From Gammaproteobacteria bacterium (lineage in GTDB: Bacteria; Pseudomonadota; Gammaproteobacteria; Pseudomonadales; Pseudohongiellaceae), in contig BPDI01000010.1 of NCBI GenBank assembly GCA_019654215.1, forward strand, positions 19,411-83,410: a stretch of DNA of 64,000 bases, given 5' to 3'. The notes under the pieces were generated by a model. That model did not search any database. It worked only from the letters and a program-made list of their open reading frames with translations, and was not told where the DNA came from. The first letter of the stretch is position 1. Each line of letters begins with the position of its first letter. A program made the translations under genes and the position numbers. This document shows, in pieces, positions 9,269-18,852 of the stretch.

Positions 9269-9364
9269 TCCCACTCAATAATTACCTTATCTAAAACCCC
9301 AGTAAAATCAATTGTTTTAAGGCAAGTGATTATTTTTGTGGGACTTTTGTGTAACTTTTTATCT
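9266..9364 (-). repeat. guaA-end repeat with type B tail (boundary 4)
   Basis: The core starts at 9268, with the type B tail: TTACCTTATCTAAAACCCC, then TTTTAAGGCAAGTGATTATT, then ACTTTTGTGTAACTTTTTAT. It ends at the stop of the acetyltransferase gene (9363). It differs from the copies at 6577 and 7988 by scattered substitutions. Confidence 0.9.
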
Positions 9365-9800
9365 ACAGAGATTGCCTCATCTCTTCACCAATTTTAACAA
9401 AACCATATTTTTCATAAAAAGGTTGGTTGTGTTTTGTAGATTCAAGTATATAAAGTCCAAATTCTTTGCAACCCCTTTTCTTGGCTAATATAAGAGTTTC
9501 TTCGATTAACAGCCCTCCGACATTCTTCCCTCTAGCATCTTGATCAACAACTAATTCCTCTAGTTGACAGTATTCTCCGTTATATCTCAGCGCAAGATTA
9601 AAAGAAATGGATGCCATTCCTAGAATTTTTTTATTTTCCTCCGCAACAACTAGACTACCTCTCTCGTTGGAAATTAGTTTATTAAAAGTATCTGAATCAA
9701 AAGTTTCATATTGATCAGATGTAGCCTTAGACAAAACGTTAAGTAATTCCGAGCATCGCGGCTGATCTTCTGATTTAGCAAGTCTTATCTTTACGCTCAT
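9363..9800 (-). CDS. GNAT-family N-acetyltransferase (cassette 4)
   Basis: A 145-aa GNAT protein. The acetyl-CoA binding region is QLEELVVDQDARGKNVGGLL at about residues 83-102 (an Arg/Gly-rich pyrophosphate loop), followed by a C-terminal FYEKYGF. The substrate is unknown; small GNATs are common cargo in mobile cassettes. ATG at 9800 lies directly after the guaA-end copy at 9806. An in-frame GTG at 9812 inside the repeat is an alternative start. The gene fills its 538-bp cassette almost completely, with the type B tail beginning at its stop. Confidence 0.85.
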   Translation of the reverse strand: MSVKIRLAKSEDQPRCSELLNVLSKATSDQYETFDSDTFNKLISNERGSLVVAEENKKILGMASISFNLALRYNGEYCQLEELVVDQDARGKNVGGLLIEETLILAKKRGCKEFGLYILESTKHNQPFYEKYGFVKIGEEMRQSL

Positions 9801-9802
9801 TA

Positions 9803-9889
9803 TTACTCCCACTCAATAATAGACATAAAATATATTGATAGCATTCAATAATTTACAAAGTTATTTTTCTACTATGTAGTAACTTTTGT
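9803..9889 (-). repeat. guaA-end repeat with type A tail (boundary 3)
   Basis: The core is CTCCCACTCAATAATAGAC from 9806. The tail contains a second, direct near-copy of the core (CATTCAATAATTTACA, 9842-9857) and the near-palindrome CTACTATGTAG at 9869-9879. The same elements recur at 5951 and 11273. Confidence 0.9.
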
Positions 9890-10019
9890 TCCCTTCCACC
9901 ATTATCAATTTAACGTTTTAACATCATTAGTAATGATTTTACTTTTCGATCAATGTAACCTTTACTTCTCTTTCTTTACATGATAAGTTTACGTTACATA
10001 ACTAAGTTAGGCGAAAATT

Positions 10020-10409
10020 ATGACTACCCTAATTCCAATTTTAGGAATACTGACAGGAATCATTATCCCCGTATCGGTATTTATCTGGCTATATTATGAA
10101 GGAAAGGGCAAGAGAGAAACTGCACTAGAGATAGCTAAACACATGGACGATCCTTCTAAAGTGGAGGAATTACTAGGTATTTTCGACGAAAGAAAAAAAG
10201 AACCGATAGATTATCGAAGAGGAGGAGTAATAACGATTTTTGTAGGTATTGGTATCTATCTTCTTGGTGTTGCTGCGATGGGATCTTTCTTTGAAGGGGT
10301 TGGGCTTTTAGTTGGTGCCATAGGGGTAGGTATTATGATTGCTGGATATCTCTACCCAAATACTAGTGAAGAACTAACCAATGCTGTTGAGAAATTTGAA
10401 GAGAAATAA
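10020..10409 (+). CDS. DUF6249-like small membrane protein (cassette 3)
   Basis: A 129-aa protein with an N-terminal membrane segment (residues 4-24, ILGILTGIIIPVSVFIWLYY), a charged middle with EIAKHMDDPSKVEELLG, and two C-terminal membrane segments (about 53-70 and 72-92). The layout resembles DUF6249 proteins, whose function is unknown. It lies on the plus strand, against the array's usual direction, so it must use its own promoter in the AT-rich 9890-10019 stretch. The next gene starts 4 bp after its stop, so the two form a small operon. Confidence 0.7.
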   Translation: MTTLIPILGILTGIIIPVSVFIWLYYEGKGKRETALEIAKHMDDPSKVEELLGIFDERKKEPIDYRRGGVITIFVGIGIYLLGVAAMGSFFEGVGLLVGAIGVGIMIAGYLYPNTSEELTNAVEKFEEK

Positions 10410-10412
10410 AAA

Positions 10413-10625
10413 GTGGGCAAAAACCACAAAAAACTTTTAAACAATCTTGAAGAACTTAGGAAATCTTCTGGTTTAACTCAACAAGAACTTTCTGAGAGTG
10501 CAGAAGTATCAAGAAAAAGTATTAATGCGATTGAAAACGGAATTTATGTGCCCTCCACTGTTCTTGCATTAAAAATTGCTAAAACTCTCAAATGCTCTGT
10601 TGAAGATTTATTTCAATTGCCCTGA
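10413..10625 (+). CDS. Short XRE-family helix-turn-helix regulator (cassette 3)
   Basis: A 70-aa DNA-binding protein that is essentially one Cro/C1-type HTH: LEELRKSSGLTQQELSESAE, VSRKSINAIENGIYVPS, then LALKIAKTLKCSVEDLF. This is the YozG-like class of tiny regulators. The start is GTG at 10413, four bases after the upstream stop. It pairs with the membrane protein gene and may autoregulate the two. It is one of only three array genes reading opposite to guaA. Confidence 0.85.
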   Translation: MGKNHKKLLNNLEELRKSSGLTQQELSESAEVSRKSINAIENGIYVPSTVLALKIAKTLKCSVEDLFQLP

Positions 10626-10643
10626 TTTCATCTTTAAACCAGT

Positions 10644-10710
10644 TATTCCCACTCAATAGTAGACATGAGAAAAACCCCAATAAAAACAAAGGTTAGACAA
10701 CCTTTTATAA
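10644..10710 (-). repeat. guaA-end repeat with type C tail (boundary 2)
   Basis: The core is TTCCCACTCAATAGTAGACA from 10646. The first 20 bases match type A, but the rest differs. The tail carries a hairpin (AAAGGTT 10688-10694, AACCTTT 10699-10705) that, on the minus strand, precedes a T-run and can act as terminator for the thioesterase gene. Confidence 0.8.
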
Positions 10711-10734
10711 AGCCACTATTTAAACCAAAATAAT

Positions 10735-11202
10735 TTATTTAATTTTAAGCTTTGTTTCAAAAGGATAATCACCAGATGATTCATGCTCCTTTTGCATCTT
10801 TACCATAGTCTCAAAGATTTCATCTGATATTTCTGCAGATTTTCTTATAGACATATCAATATGGATTTCAACAGTTTCAACCAGAGCTGCCACTTCATCT
10901 GATTCTTTACAAATTGCACATACGTAGTGGTATAACTTTTTATTTACGTTAAGCATTCTGAATCTAGGTGTTAATTTTTCACCTTTTAAACATTCTTTCA
11001 GATATCTAATATTTTGTTCAGCTGTAAAAGATGAAAAACCCTTGGCAATATAATCTTCCCCAAAACCAAGACTGTTATAGAAATTGCTATCATAATCCAT
11101 AGGAATAGTTTGGTAGAATCTTACATTCATATGTCCATTCATATCACACATGTCATCAGATACGATCACAGATGCACCTTCGGTTGGAAATATATCTTTC
11201 AT
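10735..11202 (-). CDS. Hot-dog fold thioesterase-like protein (cassette 2)
   Basis: A 155-aa protein with the hot-dog acyl-CoA thioesterase signature DDMCDMNGHMNVRFYQTIP near residues 16-34, the DxxGHMN-type active-site segment. It continues with FTAEQNIRYLKECLKGE. It probably hydrolyses an acyl-CoA or a related thioester in the cytoplasm; the substrate is unknown. It is the only gene in a 627-bp cassette, with a 70-bp leader after the guaA-end copy at 11273 and a hairpin terminator after its stop (10688-10705). Confidence 0.75.
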   Translation of the reverse strand: MKDIFPTEGASVIVSDDMCDMNGHMNVRFYQTIPMDYDSNFYNSLGFGEDYIAKGFSSFTAEQNIRYLKECLKGEKLTPRFRMLNVNKKLYHYVCAICKESDEVAALVETVEIHIDMSIRKSAEISDEIFETMVKMQKEHESSGDYPFETKLKIK

Positions 11203-11270
11203 AAAATTATTACGTTAGTTAAAAATGCATCGTTAGTGTTTAATGGTGGGAAATAATTTTAAGCGGGCAT

Positions 11271-11371
11271 CATTCCCACTCAATAATAGACATAAAATAT
11301 ATTATTAATATTCAATAATTTACAATGGTATTTCCCTACTATGTAGTAAGTATGTAGTAACTTTTGTGTAA
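11271..11371 (-). repeat. guaA-end repeat with type A tail (boundary 1)
   Basis: The core starts at 11273 and is a full match to the guaA end through CACTCAATA. The type A tail has ATTCAATAATTTACAATGG and CTACTATGTAG at 11336-11346, followed by a partial duplication (TAAGTATGTAGTAAC) not present in the other type A copies. Confidence 0.9.
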
Positions 11372-11441
11372 GTTCATTTTTAGCACAATTTGATATTATA
11401 AATGTTCTAGAAAAAGCTAAAGCAAAGGAATGAGGGCACCT

Positions 11442-12401
11442 ATGAGTAAATCAATTTTTACATTAGCTTGGAAAAGTAATTGGACTGGAGCAAAAGATGG
11501 TACAGCCCAGGGAGTAGCCAAACAACGCTTGATTGAAACACTATCCAAATCCGATGAACGTATCATAAACGATCCTTACGCCGATAGGTTTGTAATAGGT
11601 CCCTAGCATTATCAAACTGATGGGACATAAGCTCAACGTTTGGTTGGCTCAAAAGTTTGCACCTGGTTTTCACGAACATCTAGTTTCGCGTACGCGCTTC
11701 ATCGATGATCTAATTAAAAAAAGTGCTGCCAGTGGGGCAGAGCAATATGTCCTTCGGGGAGCGGGATATGACTCCCGGCTCATCGGCTTGAACTTCCATC
11801 TTCACTAAGAATTTTTGAAGTAGACCAGCCTGAAGTTCAGGCTAGAAAACGCTCTAAACTTCCCAAAGAATTACCCAATTCAGAAAATGTCACTTATGTG
11901 ACTGTTGATTTCACTAACCAGTCGTTAACTAAGCAACTTAGGGAAAGCAGGTTTTGATCAAAGCAAGTCCACTGTCTTTACGCTCGAAGGCGTCTCGCAG
12001 TACGTCACTAAAGAGGCTGTCAGTTCAACGATCAAAGAAATGGCTACGCTTACTCAAAAACCCCAGTTAAATTTTTTTTTATATCGTATGTCAACGAACT
12101 TCTCAAAAAAAATCCTGAGGCTTGCTTTGGTAAGGGTTACCCAAAAACCCCTGCAAAACGAGCTAAATTAATAACAAACTTATCAGCGAAAGCCGGTGAG
12201 CCTTGGATATCTTTCTACGGTGCTGAAGAAATAGAAAGCGTACTTTCGCAAAATGGTTATTCAATAAAAGAAAACGTGACTTTGAAGGATCTCAACTCTC
12301 AGTACTTTGCCCCTGTCGGAAGAACCCTTCCTGAAAATCAATTATTTTACATGGAACATTTTGTGGTAGCTAAATCAATAGGTTACAAAGAAAGTGTGTA
12401 G
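11442..12401 (+). CDS. Putative SAM-dependent methyltransferase, TIGR00027/LCMT-like family (cassette 1, frame broken)
   Basis: Read across several breaks, the plus strand gives DERIINDPYADRFVIGP, SRTRFIDDLIKKSAASGAEQ, YVLRGAGYDSRLIGLN, RIFEVDQPEVQARKRSKLP, AGFDQSKSTVFTLEGVSQYV and, at the end, MEHFVVAKSIGY. This is the standard order of the class of leucine-carboxyl-methyltransferase-like SAM enzymes often named TIGR00027; substrates are mostly unknown. Breaks occur near 11605, 11805, 11955 and 12080. Whether they are real or errors cannot be told here. It faces the FkbM gene tail to tail and lies opposite to guaA. Confidence 0.75.
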
Positions 12402-12569
12402 TAGTTTATAAAAATAGAATTTCTTTTAAAAAAACAAAGATTTAAACTAATGGTATTTGATTATCAGAAAAAAATTTTTTGGTATGAATCACCATCCCAT
12501 GATTCGTTTTCCGATTGTAATTTAGGAAGATTATTTGGTTGTTTTTTGTTCTAGGTACTGCCAGTATAT

Positions 12570-13287
12570 TCATATCTCCGGTCGCTCCAAAAATATTTTC
12601 TTGATGTTTTTTTTCCCGTTATTCTTTCTAAACCAGAAAGCAAAATGCCAATAACAATCCCACCCATTATTCATAAACCATTTAATACATTCTCTTGTAC
12701 TAGATAATTTTTTTTTTGCTTCAAAATATACAACTGGTTTATGTAAGTTAAGAAAAGAATCTGCCCCCTGAATTACCTCCCATTCATGACCTTCTACATC
12801 AATTTTTATAAAACCACATTCTTTAATCTTAAATTCATTCAAATTTATTGCTTTAACTTGATGACCCCTTTTTCGGCAACACCTACTGATCCATACCTTC
12901 CTTTTGAACTTAGTTCATCACTATCTAAATAAACCCAACCAGATTTAGATGAAATAGCTAAAGTATATACTTCTATATTTTTTATATTATTTATTAATAC
13001 ATTAGCACTCAAACACTGTGACATTATTTGCTGGGGTTCGAATGCATAGACCTTACCAGTCTCTCCCACAGATCTTGATAATGAAATTGCTGTTGTTCCA
13101 ATATTTGCACCAATATCTATTACAATGTCACCATTATTTACAAACCGAGACATCACAATATTTTCGCCCTCTGACCATTCCCCATACAAAGGTAAACCCT
13201 TTTTCCAACCACCAGATCATTTCGCGGAAAGATCATATTTCCATAGTGGGACTCGCAAATATTTAGTTCCTTCAAATTTATATTCAT
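12570..13287 (-). CDS. FkbM-family methyltransferase (cassette 1, frame broken)
   Basis: A SAM-dependent methyltransferase of the FkbM type, commonly O-methylating sugars or polyketides. SAM motif VIDIGANIGTTAISLSR is followed by GKVYAFEPQQ, then ISSKSGWVYLDSD, and after a break the C-terminal GFIKIDVEGHEWEVIQGAD, which is diagnostic of FkbM. There are two frame breaks (near 13195 and 12844). The ATG at 13287 lies only 11 bp past the guaA stop, making this the guaA-proximal cassette gene, and it could be read through from guaBA. The sequence is very AT-rich. Confidence 0.85.
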
Positions 13288-13297
13288 TTTGTACCGA

Positions 13298-13317
13298 TCA
13301 TTCCCACTCAATAGTTG
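13298..13317 (-). repeat. Original copy of the guaA-end repeat (boundary 0)
   Basis: The last codons of guaA read ATIEWE plus TGA (13298-13318 on the minus strand). The plus-strand core TTCCCACTCAATA is at 13301-13313. All other boundary copies in the array share this 13-base core with 0-3 changes, so this is the presumed target and crossover site. Confidence 0.85.
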
Positions 13318-14891
13318 CGGGAAGGGGTTTGGCCCCGGAAATTCCCCCTAAACCAAACTCCAAGAGGAAAGTCAGCGATTTCATTCATAATTCGACTAGA
13401 AATTGTCTCTAGTAATTCCGAATCAAGCCTCGCCCAGCGTGCCGTCATAAAATCTATAGTTTCGACGGCTCTAAGTGTAATGACATAAGAATAGCGCCGT
13501 GCATCTCCTACAACGCCTACAGACTTGACCGGTAAAAACACTGCGAACGCTTGGCTTACTTTTGATAGCAATCTGCTTTGTGCAATTCTTCAATAAATAT
13601 TGCGTCTGCCAAACGCAAGATGTCACAGTAGTGTTTCTTCACCTCTCCTAATATTCTTACTCCTAATCCAGGACCAGGAAACGGATGACGGTAAACCATT
13701 TCATATGGAAGACCCAACTTAAGACCAATCTTTCTTACTTCATCTTTAAATAATTCCCGCAGAGGTTCTACCAATTCCAGCCTCATATCATCAGGTAGAC
13801 CACCAACGTTATGATGCGACTTGATTACATGTGCTTTACCAGTTTTGGATCCTGCAGATTCAATGACATCGGGGTAAATAGTGCCCTGTGCTAACCACTT
13901 AACATTATCCAGCTTCTCAGCTTCTTCATCGAAAACTTCGATAAAAGTATTGCCAATAATTTTTTCCGCTTATCTTCAGGGTCATCAACACCAACTAGAT
14001 TCCCAAGGAATCGCTCTTCCGCATCTGCTCGGATTACTTTAATCCCCATAGTATTGGCAAAGGTTGCCATTACCGGGGTCCCCTTCATCTAACCGCAAGA
14101 GCCCATTATCAACAAACACACAGGTAAGCTGGTCACCAATCGCTTCATGTAAAGTGCCGCAACAACTGAAGAATCTACACCACCGGACAAACCCAACAAG
14201 ACATTGTGGGGGCCGACTCTTTCTCTCACAGTATGAATTGCATCTTCAATTATACTTACAGGTGTCCAGAGCGATTCACATCCGCAAATACCATGGACGA
14301 AGCGCTCAAATTTTTTCCTGCCCTTGCAAAGTATGAGTAACTTCAGGATGAAATTGAATGCCGTAAAAATTCCGTGACTCTTTACACATCGCTGCTATTG
14401 GCGCGCTATCAGTTCTGGTAATAAGCGAAAACCATCGGGGGCTTCAGTGACTTTATCGCCGTGACTCATCCAGACGTCGAGCTGCGCTCTGCCGTCTTCC
14501 ATGAATCGATCCTCAATACCATCCAGAAGTTTTTTTTCTCAGTAACATTTACCTGAGCAAAACCGAATTCTGATTTAGAGGAAGCTTCAACTTTTCCCCA
14601 AACTTTTCTGCCATAATTTGCATGCCATAACAAATACCAAGAATCGGTACGCCATAGTTATAGACATGAGAGTTTTGTTTGAGGCGAGACTTCGGATTGG
14701 CTGACTCAGGCCCCCAGAAAAAATCCCCCCCTTGAGGATCAAATTCCTTGGGGTTTTTTCCCGGCAACTTCATAATCCCAAATTTCACAATAGACTCCCG
14801 CCTCGCGAACGCGTCGGGCAATTAATTGAGTGTATTGAGAGCCGAAATCCAGAATTAAAATTTTCTGGGAGTGAATGTTGGCTGCTGGCAT
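13298..14891 (-). CDS. guaA: GMP synthase, glutamine-hydrolysing (frame broken)
   Basis: Converts XMP to GMP. The N-terminal class I glutaminase is visible: start [20 protein letters not shown], then the nucleophile region [19 protein letters not shown]. The synthetase part includes [65 protein letters not shown] and [12 protein letters not shown]. The C-terminus is ATIEWE. The length of about 531 aa is normal. Frames shift at several points (around 14560, 14100, 13970, 13560 and 13330), many beside homopolymers. It is the second gene of the guaBA operon, and its 3' end is the insertion point of the cassette array. Confidence 0.93.
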
Positions 14892-15022
14892 TTAATAAAA
14901 ACAAAAATCCGAAAAGATTAAAACTTAATTGGCTATCTAAGGAATTAGAAGTCAACTCATTAAAAATGATTTTCCTTTGCACAAGGCTTTAAGAATTTTT
15001 TTGCAAAAGGGGAATCATCGTT

Positions 15023-16577
<1,555 letters not shown>

Positions 16578-16599
16578 TCAGAAGTGCCTGCAGAAGTTG

Positions 16600-16846
16600 A
16601 CCTTTAATAAATGCGGCGGACTAAAGTGAAGTTTATTCCCAGGGCCGCATTTATAAAACCGGAGATCGACGCATAATTGTTGTTAGTAATTATTACATTA
16701 AGTGCCGAGGAGAAAGAAAAATCAGGAATATCTTTGGAGGTCTTTAACAATTCTTGAGTGCTTTGAGGAATCTACTCAATACTGATAACCCGCATGACGA
16801 ATGCGAAAGCAAACGCTGCATCGACAAAGGTTTCGAAGCGTGCCAT
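16600..16846 (-). pseudogene. Remnant of a TMEM175-like membrane protein gene
   Basis: The minus strand from ATG at 16846 gives MARFETFVDAAFAFAF and VMRVISIE. After a frame change it gives SIPQSTQELLKTSKDIPDFS, then FINAALGINFTLVRRIY. The order RFExFVDAAFAFA, then VIS, then SIPxSTQELL is typical of the start of bacterial TMEM175-type (DUF1211-like) channel proteins, but the remaining membrane segments are missing. It is probably a 3'-truncated, frame-broken remnant between guaB and the accessory block. The rest of the 16553-17047 gap shows nothing else I can support. Confidence 0.4.
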
Positions 16847-17047
16847 GTTGTGGCCCTTCAATAATTTACCTTTATCTCTGCGGCAAAGTTCCAAAACTAT
16901 GGAAAAGTTTTTCCATACTATTCCGTAGGTTGCTGATTTAGTAATAGAATCTTATCCTCTAGATGATTGCAATACTTTATACTGAAGGTCTTGCAACTCA
17001 ACGGATCTATCTCCAAACTTATCATCCCTTAGCTTGGGTACTTAACA

Positions 17048-17852
17048 ATGAGCGATACAGAACCAACTGAATCTCTGACAGGCAGACTTTTAAAGGAACC
17101 AACTGCCCATTTTTTTGCAATGGCAGCTGTAATCTTTATTGTATATGGTCTGACTCAATTGAGTAATGAGAACATACTGGAACTTGATCAGCGTGAAATC
17201 GATGCTCGGATTTTCATCAGGAGATGACAGCAGGCCAACCTCTAACGAAGAACAGCGTCAACTTGTTGCGACCATCTATGTAGAAGAACAAATTCTAGTA
17301 CAAGAAGCCTTAGCTCTGGGATTGGATAACGATGCTCGCATTCACGATATGCTGGCGCAAAAAATGCGGCACGTTTTAAGCGGTAATGTAATTCAGCCTA
17401 CTGAATTAGAGCTAGAATCTTATTACCAGGGAATATCGAGCGCTACACAAGCCTGCCTTTAGTTTCTTTAGACGAATTAGTTTTGAACACAAGAGACGAA
17501 GTTTCCGAGGATGTTCAGATCTTACTGGACAACGGATCTGAATCAGGAATAATTCTCGCAACTTCGCCAGGCAACAATGCCCCTCTCCCTAATGTAAACC
17601 GAATAGATTTAGCCAACATCTTCAGCCCAGAGTTTAGCGAAGCTGTTTTCAGCTCTGAATTGAATAGTGGGTCGGACCATTTCCAAGTAATCGCGGACAA
17701 CATGGTTAATGGTGATTGAACGGAGTGAAGCAAGACTGCCTCCATTAGAAGAAATCCTTGACCGGGTTCGTCTCGATTGGATTGCTGAAGAGGAAGAGGG
17801 ATTGCTTCAGGCAGAAGTGGACGAACTCTGGAGTCAATACACATCATTGTGA
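17048..17852 (+). CDS. Parvulin-type (PpiC/SurA-like) peptidyl-prolyl isomerase, membrane-anchored (frame broken)
   Basis: One N-terminal membrane anchor (PTAHFFAMAAVIFIVYGL), then ELDQREIDARIF, QRQLVATIYVEEQILVQEAL and ALGLDNDARIHDMLAQKM form the SurA-N-like helical part. The C-terminal part contains a weak rotamase-like region ending ARLPPLEEILDRVRLDWIAE. This family typically precedes a HupE/UreJ gene, as here (4 bp gap). The role is probably folding or assembly at the membrane. Frame breaks occur near 17210, 17450 and 17705. Catalytic activity cannot be judged. Confidence 0.65.
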
Positions 17853-17855
17853 CCG

Positions 17856-18852
17856 ATGGCGAAGAAGAACATTAAAAATAGCATTTGGCTCACGCTGGCA
17901 TTCATACTTGCTGGCCACTTGTATCTCAAGGGTCATGATGTTGATGTCACTGGTGTTGCGCGCGTACTTCTGTATGAACAGACAAACAATCAATATCAGA
18001 TGTCATTGTGGATCAACAGGTCCCACCGCTTTTTAATATTGAAAGAGTCCTACCGGAACGCTGGATAGTTTAGAGCCCACAGATTTAGCTATAGTTTCAG
18101 TGCCAGCCAGCCTTAAATGTCGACGACAAATTACTTTTCCTTTGGGGCTTCGAAGGCGTTGTTGTTATTTCACAATGGATCGATGGCAGCGATGTCTCAA
18201 GTTTCTTTCCGGGTGACGGTAGTTTTGTAGAAGTTCCATTAACTCAATTAAAAGCGGGTGCTGCTTCGATATCGAGTCTAGCGGCACATACTTAATCCTC
18301 GGTGCAGAACATATCCTATTTGGTATCGACCACTTACTGTTTGTGCTGGGATTGCTATTGTTGCTAACGGGTTTCTGGAAATTAATAAAAACTATTACAG
18401 CCTTTACCATCGCCCATAGTATCACCCTGGCCTTTGCCGTACTTGGGATTTTTCCTGTTCCCAACGCACCCATAGAAGTACTTATCGCCTTGTCCATTGT
18501 TTTTCTAGCCAGGGAAGTAATTATGGGTCAGAAAGGCGAACTAACTTTGGTGCACTCCAAACCCTGGATTGTGGCATTTGTGTTTGGCCTTTTTCATGGA
18601 TTCGGATTTGCTGGCGCGCTGGGAGAGCTGGGCCTAAGTGATGCGGACATACCTCTCGCCCTTCTCTTCTTCAATCTGGGCGTCGAAGGGGGTCAGGTTG
18701 CATTCATATGTATACTTCTCGCTGCAAATGCCTTCTTTAACAGATTTGCGAATGACCTTGTTCCCAGTATGCAACGTGGGCTCGCATATGGCTTAGGCGG
18801 TATTGCTATGTTCTGGTTTTTAGAAAGACTTCCAGCTCTAGTTGTCATTTAA
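17856..18852 (+). CDS. HupE/UreJ-family membrane protein (frame broken)
   Basis: The C-terminal half has the family signature AEHILFGIDHLLFVLGLLLL, then FTIAHSITLAFAVLG, HGFGFAGALGELGL and ALLFFNLGVEGGQVAF. Some HupE/UreJ proteins transport nickel or cobalt; this longer HupE/UreJ_2 type has an extra N-terminal periplasmic part (from MAKKNIKNSIWLTLAFILAG), and its substrate is unknown. At least two breaks lie between 18040 and 18290. The stop overlaps the ATG of the next gene (TAATG), suggesting coupling to the monooxygenase. Confidence 0.8.

Larger units (their letters stand above)
4567..13297 (-). mobile_element. guaA-linked array of gene cassettes
   Basis: Between guaA and the yczE-tadA-purL core block lies about 8.7 kb of visibly AT-rich DNA. 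It is divided by eight copies of the guaA 3'-terminal sequence (plus-strand core TTCCCACTCAATA, starting at 11273, 10646, 9806, 9268, 7988, 6577, 5951 and, degenerate, 5308; the guaA original starts at 13301). The units measure about 2028, 627, 840, 538, 1280, 1411, 626 and 643 bp, plus a last one of about 740 bp. On the minus strand each unit reads gene(s), conserved tail, then the guaA-end copy. Most genes point the same way as guaA. No recombinase is encoded here. The 3' end of guaA is a known target of tyrosine-recombinase islands; serial insertion at this site is inferred. Confidence 0.8.

Noticed and set aside
10688..10705. Hairpin AAAGGTT/AACCTTT as a recombination site
   Set aside because: Position after a stop codon and the T-run on the minus strand fit an ordinary terminator. 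It is not shared by the other tails.
5949..11371. Classic integron attC sites
   Set aside because: Tails are inverted-repeat-like in type B, but the paired RYYYAAC and GTTRRRY core boxes of attC are not found at the right places, and the exchange point appears to be the guaA end. No IntI-like gene is present.
5949..13318. CRISPR array
   Set aside because: The repeats are separated by 0.5-2 kb of protein-coding DNA, not by uniform short spacers.
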